Shown: piece after piece, positions 11,740-21,423 of the stretch
How the letters are laid out: every line of letters starts with the position of its first letter
How positions within the stretch are numbered: position 1 is the stretch's first letter
Origin: Atopobium deltae
GTDB taxonomy: Bacteria > Actinomycetota > Coriobacteriia > Coriobacteriales > Atopobiaceae
Assembly: GCF_001552785.1 (NCBI RefSeq)
Contig: NZ_KQ959486.1
Location: forward strand, 1-64,000
Direction: 5' to 3'
DNA length: 64,000 nt
Notes under the pieces: generated by a model
Told to the model about the DNA's origin: nothing
Seen by the model: only the letters and a program-made list of their open reading frames with translations
The model's database searches: none
Made by a program: the position numbers and the translations under genes

Positions 11740-11898
11740 CTTGCACCTCCTGCGCACCCTCATCACATTCATTTACGAAAACGAAATCTTCAATTTCGAA
11801 ATCTCGCACGCATCACCGCGTACACCGCAGCGCCAAATCTGCCGCATCTTGCTGCGCACCACTGGCTAAACCTGCTACACAACACGCACGATGTTGCC
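11740..11898 (-). promoter_or_regulatory. Leader/promoter region of the atp operon
   Basis: This stretch lies between the upstream permease terminator and atpI and must hold the atp operon promoter. A dyad made of GAAATCTTCAATTTC and the adjoining GAAATC lies about 11783-11804. I see no convincing -35/-10 pair. Confidence 0.35.
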
Positions 11899-11936
11899 GA
11901 AAAAACCCGGCGCCACAATGCTTGCGACGCCGGGTT
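11899..11936 (-). terminator. Rho-independent terminator after the APC permease
   Basis: On the minus strand AACCCGGCG and CGCCGGGTT form a 9-bp stem around a 15-base loop, followed directly by a run of Ts. It lies 78-115 bp downstream of the permease stop and insulates it from the atp operon. Confidence 0.9.
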
Positions 11937-12013
11937 GAAAGCGACGCTGTATTTTACTTACTCGAGTAGCCTACAGATCGTTTTTGCTTTATAAAACTGT
12001 GCGTATATTTAGC

Positions 12014-13465
12014 CTATTGTTTCTGTGGCTCCTTAGCACCGCCAAAAGCGAAGAGGATAACAAATCCGATAACGATCCACGAGCAGGTAATAATCCACTC
12101 AATAGGCTTTAAGGCTGCAGGGCTGAAGGGCATAACCATCAAACCGATGATGATAAGACCAGCAAGAATTGCAGCACCAATACCCGCCATGCCACCGTTG
12201 ACCTTGTACGGACGAGGCAGCTCGGGCTCGGTCTTGCGGAGCTTAAAGCACGCAAAACCAGCCATGGTGCAGGCAAAGATGAAGCCAAGAGCGGCAACGT
12301 TGGTCAGAGGAACCAACATGTTGCGTCCCAAGAACGGTCCAATAAGGGTCAGGCCTGCCAAGACATAGTTTGCTGTCTTGGGTGCACCAGACTTGGGGTC
12401 AATTTCGGCGAAGGACTCGGGAAGCATCTTCTTACGACCTAGGGCAAGCATTAGGCGCGTGGAGGCACCAAAGAATGCATTCATGGGGCCTAAGGGGCCA
12501 AGAGTTGCAATAATGAGCATGGCAAGGTAGAACCACAGGTTAATGTGCTCAAGTACTGCCAGGGCAGGTACGGCAGGAATAACAAACTGGTGCCAGTCGG
12601 TAATGGAACCAAAGGCGTAGATACAAATCAGATAGAATCCACCAGATGCCATCAAGGCAAGCGCGGGGATAATACCGAATTTCTTCCAGTCAAGACCCTC
12701 GGAAGCCTCTTCCGCCTGCTGAGGAATAGTGTCAAAGCCAGCATAGAAGAAGGGGGTCATAACAAGAACTGCCATAACGCCGCCGATAAGGCTTGTCGCC
12801 TCGGTAGAACCAACAGCGGTGTCCTTGACCTGCGAGAAGGCGGGCATCGCATTGCTGGGAGATCCAGTCATAAAGGAAATGCCCATGGCCAAAATCATAC
12901 CCGTGAGAAGGGCCTTGGTAAGGAAGGACGAAAGCTTGGCAGCAGCACCAGCACCGCGGAAGTTCAAAAAGATAACAAACGCTGCGGCAGCAAGCGCAAT
13001 AACGGTGGGCCACAGATATACGTCTGCACCCAAAAGCGTATACATCTTTATGGAACGAAGCCACGCAAGCGCAGGAAACTCTGCAAAGCGGTCCGTCAAC
13101 AGGGTGGAAATAGCAATGGCTTCCCAGGGGCACAGCGGAGCGTTGCCCAACAGAAGCATCCAACCTGTTAAGAATCCCATCGTACGGCCGTAGGTACGAT
13201 CTACGTACTCAATAATGCCGCCCGAAATGGGAATTGCGGCGGTAAGTTCACCAAAGACCATGCCAATGGGAACAAGAAAGATAGCTCCAAGGGCAAAGGC
13301 AATCATAGCTGGAATAGGACCGCCGCCCATAACCATCCAGTTACCTACAAGCAGAACCCAGCCTGTGCCAATAATTGCGCCAAAACCGATGGTAAAGAAG
13401 TTAAAGAGTGACAACTCCTTTTTCATGCCACCAGCAGCCTCGGCACTTACATTTTTGTCTGACAT
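12014..13465 (-). CDS. APC-superfamily amino acid permease
   Basis: The 483-residue protein has about 12 hydrophobic segments and the APC helix-1 signature FFTIGFGAIIGTGWV, followed by GELTAAIPISGGIIEYVDR and FFYAGFDTIPQQAEEASEGL, the last matching the helix-6 region. Substrate cannot be read from the sequence. The ATG at 13465 follows GGGAGGGATTG. It diverges from a paralogue at 13730 (shared motifs GFDTI.xxAEEAxxGL and GPLGPMNAF versus GSLGPMNAF), so the two arose by duplication. It ends in a clear terminator. Confidence 0.9.
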   Translation of the reverse strand: MSDKNVSAEAAGGMKKELSLFNFFTIGFGAIIGTGWVLLVGNWMVMGGGPIPAMIAFALGAIFLVPIGMVFGELTAAIPISGGIIEYVDRTYGRTMGFLTGWMLLLGNAPLCPWEAIAISTLLTDRFAEFPALAWLRSIKMYTLLGADVYLWPTVIALAAAAFVIFLNFRGAGAAAKLSSFLTKALLTGMILAMGISFMTGSPSNAMPAFSQVKDTAVGSTEATSLIGGVMAVLVMTPFFYAGFDTIPQQAEEASEGLDWKKFGIIPALALMASGGFYLICIYAFGSITDWHQFVIPAVPALAVLEHINLWFYLAMLIIATLGPLGPMNAFFGASTRLMLALGRKKMLPESFAEIDPKSGAPKTANYVLAGLTLIGPFLGRNMLVPLTNVAALGFIFACTMAGFACFKLRKTEPELPRPYKVNGGMAGIGAAILAGLIIIGLMVMPFSPAALKPIEWIITCSWIVIGFVILFAFGGAKEPQKQ

Positions 13466-13489
13466 CAATCCCTCCCATGACGTTTGTGG

Positions 13490-13506
13490 AGTAATTAACT
13501 ATTACT
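13490..13506. promoter_or_regulatory. 17-bp palindrome between the divergent permease genes
   Basis: AGTAATTAACTATTACT has perfect 6-bp arms (AGTAAT/ATTACT) and lies 25 bp upstream of the minus-strand permease start, inside the 264-bp shared promoter region. A repressor site is plausible; the binding protein is unknown. Confidence 0.4.
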
Positions 13507-13729
13507 TGATGGTGCACCTTACGATGAACACTTTCGTGCCATCTATAGAGTACTAAGGAGTTCTTATGTGTTTTGAAACTATCCTATAAGCGCTTAGAAC
13601 AAACCGATTATCGGGAACGGGCTAGCGATTAACGGATAAAAGCTACCAGCGAAGGTTTGCTGTGCTCATGGGGTGCAAAAGAGGCGCATTAGCTGCTATG
13701 CTTCAAGGAAGTCTTTTAAAGGAAATGGT

Positions 13730-15262
13730 ATGACAGGTAGTTCTTCTCAACATAGTGGTGATGCTTCCGCACATGCTGCCGCGCACGCCGAGAAAGCGAG
13801 TTTTAAAAGCGATAAGCCCAGCTTAAAAAAGGTGCTCTCGCTCTGGGATCTTTTTATCATCGCGTTTGGCGCCACCATTGGCACCAGTTGGGCGCTGCTG
13901 GTAGGCACCTGGATCATGCATGGTGGAGGACCGCTTCCTACCATGTATGCCTTTTTACTTGTTACGCTTATTCTGATTCCCGTGGGTGCGGCCTTCAGCG
14001 AGCTCACGGCCGCCATGCCCGTGGCGGGCGGCATTGTGGAGCACGTACATCGCGCGTTTGGTGAGCTGCCCTCATTTATTTGTGGATGGTTTTTGCTTTT
14101 GAGCAACGCCATTATTTGCCCGTGGGAAGCGATCGTCATTTCGAGGCTCTTATCGACACAGCTGTCGCAATTCCCTATTTTTTCGTGGCTGACCAGCATC
14201 AAGCTGTATACCATTTTGAACACCGACATCTATTTGTGGCCCGTGCTCATTTCAGTGGGCTGCTGTCTTTTTGTCCTCAATAGAAATTTGCGCGGTGTTA
14301 TCCCCGAAGCACGCCTCTCTTCATTTTTATCGAAGACGCTGCTCATTGGTATGGCTATCGTCATTATTTCGACCTTATCGGTTGGATCCGAAACCAATGC
14401 GCTGCCCACCTTCGCTAGCGTTCCCGACATTGCGAGCCATACCCCCGTGGCGCTCTCGTTGCCGCACGGCATTGTCGCCGTCTTGGCGCTTGCGCCCTTT
14501 TATTATGCGGGCTTCGATACGATCACCATGCACGCCGAAGAGGCAGCTCAAGGACTGAATTGGTCAAAATTTGGTAAGGTCATCTCGCTCGCGATTATTG
14601 CGACCGGTTGTTTTTACCTCGTGTGCATTTATTCATTTGGCACGATCCTGCCATGGCGAGAATTTATTCAGCATGCCGATCCCGCCTTTCACGCGCTGAA
14701 GCATTTCAATATTCACGTGTACACCGTCATGCTTTTTATTGTTATTTTTGGTTCGCTTGGACCCATGAATGCCTTTTTAGCGGCATCAGCGCGTATCGCC
14801 TATGCCTTAGCGAAACGCCACCAACTTCCCGCTCTTCTCGCCCATATTGACGATGAGGGTCATGTTCCAAACGTGGCCTACTACCTGCTCATACTTTTAA
14901 CGCTCATAGGACCGTTTTTAGGACATGTACTCCTTACACCGCTGACGAGCATCGCCTCGGCGGGATTTATTTTTTCGTGTTTGATGTCGTCCTACGCCTG
15001 TTTGTATTTGCGCTTTAAGGAGCCCGATCTCGCGCGCCCGTATCGCGTGCCTGCCGGAAAAATCGGCATCACGATCTCGTGCATCAACTCTACGCTGCTC
15101 TTCATTTTTATTGCTTTGCCGCTCGTGTCGAGCAGTCTTTCGGCGCTCGATTGGCTCTTCGTGCTGTTTTGGACGTTCGTTGGCTTTGGTCTGCGCAAGC
15201 TGGCGCAAAATGCGTATTACGACCCTCTTCCACCAGACGGCAGAGGCATAAACGGACGATAA
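13730..15262 (+). CDS. APC-superfamily amino acid permease (second paralogue)
   Basis: The 510-residue transporter has a 35-residue polar N-terminus, then LFIIAFGATIGTSWALLVGT (helix 1), ELTAAMPVAGGIVEHVHR and APFYYAGFDTITMHAEEAAQ. About 12 membrane segments are visible. It is clearly related to the divergent neighbour, but the coding sequence is less strongly codon-biased. The ATG at 13730 follows AAAGGAAATGGT. The LytS/LytTR pair is convergent with it; whether that system senses or regulates the transported substrate is open. Confidence 0.9.
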   Translation: MTGSSSQHSGDASAHAAAHAEKASFKSDKPSLKKVLSLWDLFIIAFGATIGTSWALLVGTWIMHGGGPLPTMYAFLLVTLILIPVGAAFSELTAAMPVAGGIVEHVHRAFGELPSFICGWFLLLSNAIICPWEAIVISRLLSTQLSQFPIFSWLTSIKLYTILNTDIYLWPVLISVGCCLFVLNRNLRGVIPEARLSSFLSKTLLIGMAIVIISTLSVGSETNALPTFASVPDIASHTPVALSLPHGIVAVLALAPFYYAGFDTITMHAEEAAQGLNWSKFGKVISLAIIATGCFYLVCIYSFGTILPWREFIQHADPAFHALKHFNIHVYTVMLFIVIFGSLGPMNAFLAASARIAYALAKRHQLPALLAHIDDEGHVPNVAYYLLILLTLIGPFLGHVLLTPLTSIASAGFIFSCLMSSYACLYLRFKEPDLARPYRVPAGKIGITISCINSTLLFIFIALPLVSSSLSALDWLFVLFWTFVGFGLRKLAQNAYYDPLPPDGRGINGR

Positions 15263-15285
15263 GACCGTCGGATCGCGTCATTGTG

Positions 15286-15314
15286 TTGGCGCGCGTCAGA
15301 CTGCAGCGCGCCAA
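15286..15314. terminator. GC-rich inverted repeat between convergent genes
   Basis: TTGGCGCGC and GCGCGCCAA form a perfect 9-bp stem with an 11-base loop between the permease and the LytTR regulator ends. There is no T-run, so termination would be weak or factor-dependent. Confidence 0.45.
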
Positions 15315-15347
15315 GCTACGGCGTGTCAGGCTGCGCCGGCGGCGATG

Positions 15348-16085
15348 CTATAGTCGCTGGTCACTCAGCCCCAATGCACGCTTAACAAGCATCGCTTTTC
15401 TTCTCGACACGGGAAGCACCTGCTGATCATCAAAAAGCACCAGCTCAAGTAAGCCGTGACCGACGCTGCGCACCGTATCAATCTGGCTCATGTTGACGAT
15501 AAAACTTTTGTGTATGCGCATAAAGCCTTCGGGCTCCAAACGCTCCTCCAAAGCCGAAAGCGTACTTTTGATGAGATACTCATGATCTTTAGTAAAAATA
15601 CTCGCGTAGTCACCCCGTGCTTCAATATAACAAATGTCGCGCACCAAAATGTAAGATTGAAGACCGTGGTTATCAACCTGAATACGCGCGGGCCTTTTTG
15701 TAACGCGCTTGTGTTTTTGCTTGAGCAACTCGACCTTATCAAGAGCTCGAACCACGCGATCGAGCTCGACTGGTTTGAGCAGGTAATCGGCCACATCCAA
15801 GTCATAGGCATCGGCCGCATATTCGGAATAGGCCGTCACAAACACCACCGTAGGCGGCTCGTTTAAGTCCTGAAGAAACTCCGCCAACTTCATGCCGCTC
15901 ACGCCTGGCATCGAAATATCAAGAAACACCACGTCGATGTCCTGCTCCATAATGGCCGCCATCGCCGCCGAGACACTGCCCGCTTCAAGCACTTCGTCGA
16001 CTCGCGGATCCTGTTCGAGCAGGTAGCGAATCTCTGCGCGAATAGGTGGCTCATCATCAACCGAAAGTACCTTCCAAGCACTCAT
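15348..16085 (-). CDS. LytTR-family response regulator
   Basis: The 245-residue protein has a receiver domain with acidic pocket VDDEPP, phosphoacceptor Asp56 (VVFLDISMPG), conserved Thr/Lys (VFVTAYSEYA, ADYLLKPVE), and a C-terminal LytTR DNA-binding domain (ICYIEARGDYASIFTK, EGFMRIHKSFIVN, LPVSRRKAMLVK). Its start overlaps the kinase stop by 4 bp (ATGA). LytTR regulators bind direct repeats upstream of target genes; none was identified here. Confidence 0.95.
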   Translation of the reverse strand: MSAWKVLSVDDEPPIRAEIRYLLEQDPRVDEVLEAGSVSAAMAAIMEQDIDVVFLDISMPGVSGMKLAEFLQDLNEPPTVVFVTAYSEYAADAYDLDVADYLLKPVELDRVVRALDKVELLKQKHKRVTKRPARIQVDNHGLQSYILVRDICYIEARGDYASIFTKDHEYLIKSTLSALEERLEPEGFMRIHKSFIVNMSQIDTVRSVGHGLLELVLFDDQQVLPVSRRKAMLVKRALGLSDQRL

Positions 16086-17458
16086 GCATTCTCCTTAATC
16101 GTCGTATTGCTAGCCGTAGCATCATCGGATGCAGCGCGCGGGGTGCCTACCAACTTGAAACACACCGTAGTGCCAACGCCCTCCTTTGAATAAATATCAA
16201 TCCCCGAATTGGTGTCGAAGAAATAACGTACACGCGATAAAACATTGCACAACGCCAGGCCGCAACCCTTGCCAGTGTGGTGCTCGGGGTGCGGATCAAT
16301 GTCAAATACCGTGCTTCGTACCTCTTCCGACATGCCCAATCCATCATCCTGAACAATAATTTGCAAGCCATCTTTAATGCGCTTGCTCGCAAAGTAAATG
16401 TGCAGCGGATCCTCCTCACGCATCGCATGCTTAATGCAGTTCTCCAAAATGGGCTGCACGATAAAGGGCGGTACGAGCAAATCCATTGTTTGAGGATCCA
16501 AATCAATATCAACAAGGAGGCGCTCGTTTCCGTATCGTGCCTGCATAAGATTAATATAACGAATGCCTTGATCAAATTCACGCGAAAGCGTAATTAAACT
16601 CTCGGAATTGCCGAGTGTCTGACGATAATAGCTCGAAAAGTCGATGAGCAACGAGCGCGCCCGATCGGGATCGGTGCGCACCACCGATACAATGGTGCCG
16701 ATCGTATTAAACAAAAAGTGCGGGTCTACCTGCGATTGCAGCGCCCGTAATTCAATCTGAGAAGATCGTTTGAACTGCTCTTCCAACTCATGGGTCACGA
16801 GCTGGGACGATAAGAGCTCACCAAAACCCGTCGACAACGCAATCTGGCGACGATCGATTTGACTGGCATTTGAGTAATACAATTCAATGGTGCCGACGAC
16901 ATTCTCGTGCACCTTAAGTGGAACTACGACGCCCGCACGAAGTGGGAAGTGATCGGCCTCGGGCAACACGCTGCGATGGAAAATCTGTACCGTGCCCGTC
17001 AGGACCGAGTCGAGCGTCGCCTGGTTAACGGAGCTTCCAAAGGGATAATGCGCTGCATTTTTACCCGCCGCAGCAAGCATCTGCTTGCCATCGGTAATAG
17101 AGATGGCCGACGCAAGCGTCTCGGGCAAAATAATGTCGCAGACGCCACGCGCCATGTTTGACGACAAGCCATGCGAGGTATATTCCAGCAGTTGAGAAGC
17201 GATTTGCAAGGTGCGGTCGGTTGCCTTCAGGGTAAGGTCGTCGGGCAAAACCATGACGTAGGCATACAAGAAGCATAGCAGCACGTAGGCCGAGATGATG
17301 ACCAGCGCTGGCGCGGGACTGGGATGCGTCTGCAAAAGTGCAAACAACAGCACGAGTAACACCAATGATGTTACTACCAGCAAGACACCAACTATCTTAC
17401 TCCAGGTATGCGCCCACTTTGTTTTGTTTCGCTGCACGCCGCTCATTACCTGAGGCAT
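16082..17458 (-). CDS. LytS-like sensor histidine kinase
   Basis: The 458-residue protein has two membrane segments (about 22-43 and 50-70), a GAF-like central domain (100-215) and a His_kinase/HATPase region. The phosphoacceptor His247 sits in QSQVDPHFLFNTIGTI, and the ATP-binding residues in VQPILENCIKHAM and DDGLGM...GLALCNV. The five-helix 5TM-LYT sensor of true LytS is absent. It is cotranscribed with the LytTR regulator. Confidence 0.93.
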   Translation of the reverse strand: MPQVMSGVQRNKTKWAHTWSKIVGVLLVVTSLVLLVLLFALLQTHPSPAPALVIISAYVLLCFLYAYVMVLPDDLTLKATDRTLQIASQLLEYTSHGLSSNMARGVCDIILPETLASAISITDGKQMLAAAGKNAAHYPFGSSVNQATLDSVLTGTVQIFHRSVLPEADHFPLRAGVVVPLKVHENVVGTIELYYSNASQIDRRQIALSTGFGELLSSQLVTHELEEQFKRSSQIELRALQSQVDPHFLFNTIGTIVSVVRTDPDRARSLLIDFSSYYRQTLGNSESLITLSREFDQGIRYINLMQARYGNERLLVDIDLDPQTMDLLVPPFIVQPILENCIKHAMREEDPLHIYFASKRIKDGLQIIVQDDGLGMSEEVRSTVFDIDPHPEHHTGKGCGLALCNVLSRVRYFFDTNSGIDIYSKEGVGTTVCFKLVGTPRAASDDATASNTTIKENA

Positions 17459-17589
17459 GGTATGTGTTCCTTTACTTTCTCTGTGCTGTTGCTACCCTAC
17501 TTAGCCTAGCCCCTCATAAAACTTTGTTTTGCCTTACGCACCACGCCGAGAAGACCGTGCGCTTGCAGCAAACGTCCAGTTACGTCAAA

Positions 17590-17607
17590 CGTGCGGCTGC
17601 ACGCACG
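17590..17607. terminator. Hairpin downstream of upp
   Basis: CGTGCG TGCAGC CGCACG forms a 6-bp stem on the minus strand, followed by only TTTGA. A weak terminator for rpiB-upp is possible. A copy of CGAGAAGACC lies just beyond it at 17547. Confidence 0.4.
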
Positions 17608-17625
17608 GCCTCGCGCTTGCCCGTG

Positions 17626-18270
17626 CTACTTGGTGCCGTAAATGCGATCGCCTGCATCGCCCAAACCTGGCAAGATGTAGGCATGATTGTTAAGGCAGCG
17701 ATCAAGCGCACAGGTGTAAAGATGCAAGCCCTTATCAAAATCAAGCGCTGCTTTTACACCCTCGGGTGCCGCCACTAGCACTAACGCACGAATGTCGCTG
17801 ACACCCGCATCACGCAAGAACTGAATGGCTGCCGTCAACGAGCCGCCCGTGGCAAGCATGGGATCGACGATAAGGCAGGTACGATCCTGCACGTCAGATG
17901 GAAGTTTGCAGTAGTACTGATGCGGCTCATGTGTCTCGGGATCGCGATACATGCCCACGTGACCCACTCGAGCGGATGGAACAAGACTGAGCATGCCATC
18001 GACCATGCCCATGCCAGCGCGCAAGATGGGGATGATTGCAACCTTTTTACCAGCGATTCGCTTGCAGTACGTCTCCTCCAAGGGCGTCTTGACGACAACG
18101 TCTTCCAGAGGCAGGTCGCGCATAGCTTCGTAACCCTCAAAAATAGCAAGCTCGGTGACAAGCTCGCGGAACTGCTTGGTGCCTGTCTCTTCATTACGCA
18201 AAATATGAAGCTTATGCTGCACCAAGGGGTGATCAACAATGGTCAAACGAGAAGTATCAAAATCGAGCAT
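17626..18270 (-). CDS. upp: Uracil phosphoribosyltransferase
   Basis: The 214-residue enzyme salvages uracil to UMP with PRPP. The PRPP-binding signature LIVDPMLATGGSLTAAI is intact, and MVDGMLSLVPSARVGHVGMYRD and the terminal PGLGDAGDRIYGTK match the family. Length matches the usual 208-215. AGGAAAGAAT precedes the ATG. It follows rpiB by 71 bp in the same direction, and the two probably form an operon linking ribose phosphate to nucleotide salvage. Confidence 0.96.
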   Translation of the reverse strand: MLDFDTSRLTIVDHPLVQHKLHILRNEETGTKQFRELVTELAIFEGYEAMRDLPLEDVVVKTPLEETYCKRIAGKKVAIIPILRAGMGMVDGMLSLVPSARVGHVGMYRDPETHEPHQYYCKLPSDVQDRTCLIVDPMLATGGSLTAAIQFLRDAGVSDIRALVLVAAPEGVKAALDFDKGLHLYTCALDRCLNNHAYILPGLGDAGDRIYGTK

Positions 18271-18341
18271 ATTCTTTCCTTTTCTGTTGTGTGCCGCGCG
18301 TACAACATTTCGCGAAGCACGTACGTACCTTGTTGATCGGA

Positions 18342-18797
18342 TTACAGGTTGTTAAACAAGCCGTTGTCCTCACGCATGATCTTATTGACGCGACCCGTGT
18401 GACGACCACCGGCAAATTTGGTGTTCAAAAACTCATCGATAATCTTTTTATTGGTATCGAGATCGACAAAGCGACCCGAAATGCACAGGACGTTGCCGTC
18501 ATTGTGCTCTCTAAAGAGGTGCGCGAACTGCGGCGTTTGAATGACCGAGGCGCGAATTCCAGGGAACTTATCGGCCGTGAGTGCCATGCCAATGCCCGTG
18601 CCACAAATCAAAACGCCACGCTCGGCTTCTTTAGAAGCGACGCTACGCGCGACCTTATCGGCAAAATCGGGGTAATCTACCCTCTCTTCATTTTGAGGCC
18701 CCAAGTCGACAACCTCGTGACCCAGCTGCTGCAAATACTCAATGAGCAGCTCTTTTTGACCAAACCCTGCGTGGTCGGATGCAATAGCGATGCGCAT
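18342..18797 (-). CDS. rpiB: Ribose-5-phosphate isomerase B
   Basis: The 151-residue RpiB/LacAB-family protein has the catalytic cysteine in GVLICGTGIGM, ASDHAGF at the N-terminus and RHTGRV near the C-terminus. It interconverts ribose-5-phosphate and ribulose-5-phosphate. GGAGACTGT precedes the ATG. Confidence 0.93.
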   Translation of the reverse strand: MRIAIASDHAGFGQKELLIEYLQQLGHEVVDLGPQNEERVDYPDFADKVARSVASKEAERGVLICGTGIGMALTADKFPGIRASVIQTPQFAHLFREHNDGNVLCISGRFVDLDTNKKIIDEFLNTKFAGGRHTGRVNKIMREDNGLFNNL

Positions 18798-18986
18798 ACA
18801 GTCTCCTTACCAGCTTTTACTTGCGTACCAACGCCTACCTGAGTTTATGCTCCACTTGCGTTTCTATCCTTGCTGACGTATATACCCGCGCCAGCGTATG
18901 TAGCTCGCGTCTTCAGTATATAAGTTTAAAACTTCCGTGTTAATGCTTCTTGCGGCATTCTCGCGTTTATCACATGCACGTACGAC

Positions 18987-20564
18987 TTACGAAATCGTGC
19001 GCCTGACGGCCACGCGCCAACCCGCAAGCAACTGCTCGCGCTGCTGCCCCGAAATCTGTGAGCGGAAGGTATCTCCCGCCGGCACCAGCGAGGAAACCTC
19101 CTGCTTGTCCTCCCAAAAGCCGCAGGAGATGCCCGCCAAATAGGCAGCGCCCAAAGCCGTGACCTCAGATTGCGCCGTGCGAATGACCTCAATATCCAAA
19201 AGATCGCTCTGGAATTGCATAATGAAGTTGTTCACCGAAGCGCCGCCATCGACCTTCAGCGAGCTCAAAGTTTGCCCCGAGTCCGCCTCCATCGCATGCA
19301 GCACATCGTAGGTCTGATACGCCATCGACTCACAAGCCGCGCGCACCAAACGCGCTCGATCGCAGCTGCGCGTAATGCCGCAAATCACGCCACGAGCATC
19401 CGCATCCCACCACGGCGCGCCCAGCCCGCTAAAGGCGGGAACGATGTAGCAGCCGCCCGTATCGGGTACCGAGCGGGCGATCTTCTCGGTCTGATACGGA
19501 TGCTCGATAAGACCGAGCCCGTCGCGCAGCCACTGCACTACAGAGCCCGCCTGGAAGACTGAGCCCTCGAAGGCGTAGTTGATGTTGCCGTCCTCACCGA
19601 TGCCGATGGTGGTAACCAGGCCGTTAGTGGACAAGGTCGCGGCGTCTCCCAGATTCATGAGCATGAAGCAGCCCGTTCCGTAGGTGTTTTTGACGCTTCC
19701 CGCATCGAAACAGCAGTGACCGTACAGGGATGCCTGCTGGTCGCCCGCGACACCGCAAATGGGCGGCTGATGAGGCATGATGTCGGCATGCACCTTACCA
19801 AAAAAGGCGTCAGAAGGCAGTGCTTCGGGGAGCATGACCTGCGGAATGCCCAAAATGTCGCAGAGCTCGTCGTCCCAGGCGAGTTTGTGGATGTCAAAAA
19901 GCATAGTACGGCTCGCGTTGGTGTAATCGGTGGCATGCACTCTGCCGCGAGTCAGGTTATACATCAGCCAACTATCGATAGTGCCGCAGAGCAAATCGCC
20001 AGCTTTAGCGGCCTCGGACGCACCGTCGACATTCTCTAAAATCCACTTGATTTTGGTGCCCGAAAAGTAAGCGTCGGGGATAAGCCCCGTGCGCATGCGG
20101 ATAAGCTCTTCGTAACCATCGGCGATAAGAGCTTCGACAATGGGCGCGGTGCGCCGGCACTGCCACACGACCGCATTGTAGATCGGCTGACCCGTGCGGC
20201 GGTCCCACACCACCACGGTTTCGCGCTGGTTGGTAATGCCAATCGCCTTGATCTGATCGGCTCGAATGCCGCTTTTGAACTGGACTTCTGCCATACACGC
20301 AATCTGCGCCGATAAGATCTCGATGGGGTCTTGCTCCACCCATCCGGGATGCGGGTAGCTGATAGAAATATGGTGTTGCGCGATCGCGGCCTCCATGCCG
20401 TACTCGTCAAACAGGATAGCGCGCACGCTCGTTGTGCCTGCGTCGAGGCTCATAATATAGCCCTGCGACGTGGTTTCGGCGCGCGGGGCGAACTTGCGAC
20501 GCGTTGAGAAGTGCGCCACATACGTCGGCTTTACCCCACGAGAAGACATATCGAGCATGTTCAT
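18987..20564 (-). CDS. glpK: Glycerol kinase
   Basis: The protein (about 525 residues) phosphorylates glycerol. FGGY-family motifs are intact: SLDAGTTSVRAILFDEYG, GWVEQDP, TNQRETVVVWDRRTG, and GVAGDQQASLYGH. The N-terminal extension before YIMSLDAGTTS is about 35 residues longer than usual, and the start is uncertain: an ATG at 20564 is used here, with further ATGs at 20558 and 20549. No glpF or glpD is adjacent. A CGAGAAGATC copy lies inside the gene at 19479. Confidence 0.9.
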   Translation of the reverse strand: MNMLDMSSRGVKPTYVAHFSTRRKFAPRAETTSQGYIMSLDAGTTSVRAILFDEYGMEAAIAQHHISISYPHPGWVEQDPIEILSAQIACMAEVQFKSGIRADQIKAIGITNQRETVVVWDRRTGQPIYNAVVWQCRRTAPIVEALIADGYEELIRMRTGLIPDAYFSGTKIKWILENVDGASEAAKAGDLLCGTIDSWLMYNLTRGRVHATDYTNASRTMLFDIHKLAWDDELCDILGIPQVMLPEALPSDAFFGKVHADIMPHQPPICGVAGDQQASLYGHCCFDAGSVKNTYGTGCFMLMNLGDAATLSTNGLVTTIGIGEDGNINYAFEGSVFQAGSVVQWLRDGLGLIEHPYQTEKIARSVPDTGGCYIVPAFSGLGAPWWDADARGVICGITRSCDRARLVRAACESMAYQTYDVLHAMEADSGQTLSSLKVDGGASVNNFIMQFQSDLLDIEVIRTAQSEVTALGAAYLAGISCGFWEDKQEVSSLVPAGDTFRSQISGQQREQLLAGWRVAVRRTIS

Positions 20565-20646
20565 ATCTTTGTTACCAACCTTTGCTATGTTTTGTTCGAT
20601 TCGGTCGCTACCCACTTACGCTGGTCACTACCCGCTGATTCGGTCG

Positions 20647-21423
20647 TTAGCTGCTGGCGATGCGGTGACCGATGGCCTTTTCTATACGTGCTACAGGTGT
20701 GCAGCCGTGGCGCACCACCCGCGTTTCTCCCTCAGTGCAATCGATGATGGTGCTGATGCCCTGACAGGCATCGGGAATGCCCTCGTACACAATATCAGCC
20801 GACTGCATAATCGTAGGGTTTATCTGCGAGAAATTCTCAGGAATGGTTCTTAAGTGCTGGTTAGCGCTGCTCACGATCAGCGACGAGTCGCACGCCTGCA
20901 AAATGCCCGCCACAAATGGATGCGAGCTCATGCGTAGCGCGATGGTCTGATCGGGGCGGGTCAGCACTTTGGGTACCGCCGAGGACGCGCGCACGACAAG
21001 CGTGACGGGCGCAGGCCAGATGTGCCTTGCAATCTGGCGAGCATCCCACGAAAGTTCGCAGCCAAAGACCTCTAGGTCCGAGGGTGCCTTGACAATCCAG
21101 GGGAACGCTTGATGGCGTTTTCGTTTTTTAAGCGAGAAGAGCGCCGCCACGCCTTCCGAGAGCTGCTTGTTGTTCAGAAGCATGGTCGCCAAAATGTAGG
21201 TCGTATCGGAAGGAATGAGCACAAGGCCGCCGCTACGCAAAACAGCAGCCACATCATCAATATCGTAAGCACTCGGATGGATGCTGTTGCAGACGCGCGT
21301 TTGGCGTGGGACGCGGGTGGCGGTGCGCTCGGTGTGGGCAGCGCTCTCGGCACTCGAGGTGCGCTCACCTGCTCTGCGTTCGCGACCGCCTATAAAACTA
21401 TGTGCGTTCCTTCCAGCATCCAT
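20647..21423 (-). CDS. YrdC/Sua5-domain protein, divergent paralogue
   Basis: The 258-residue protein has a polar, Arg/Ser-rich N-terminus (about 60 residues), then a YrdC-like fold: VLRSGGLVLIPSDTTYIL, FSLKKRKRHQAFPWIV, HIWPAPVTLVVRA, TIALRMSSHPF, SLIVSSANQHL. The substrate loop reads SDTTYILAT instead of the family TDTVYGLG, and the region after it diverges. It may still bind ATP/threonine, but TsaC activity is better assigned to the canonical gene at 22956. AAGGAGCAACGCC precedes the ATG at 21423, rejecting a longer start. Confidence 0.75.
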   Translation of the reverse strand: MDAGRNAHSFIGGRERRAGERTSSAESAAHTERTATRVPRQTRVCNSIHPSAYDIDDVAAVLRSGGLVLIPSDTTYILATMLLNNKQLSEGVAALFSLKKRKRHQAFPWIVKAPSDLEVFGCELSWDARQIARHIWPAPVTLVVRASSAVPKVLTRPDQTIALRMSSHPFVAGILQACDSSLIVSSANQHLRTIPENFSQINPTIMQSADIVYEGIPDACQGISTIIDCTEGETRVVRHGCTPVARIEKAIGHRIASS

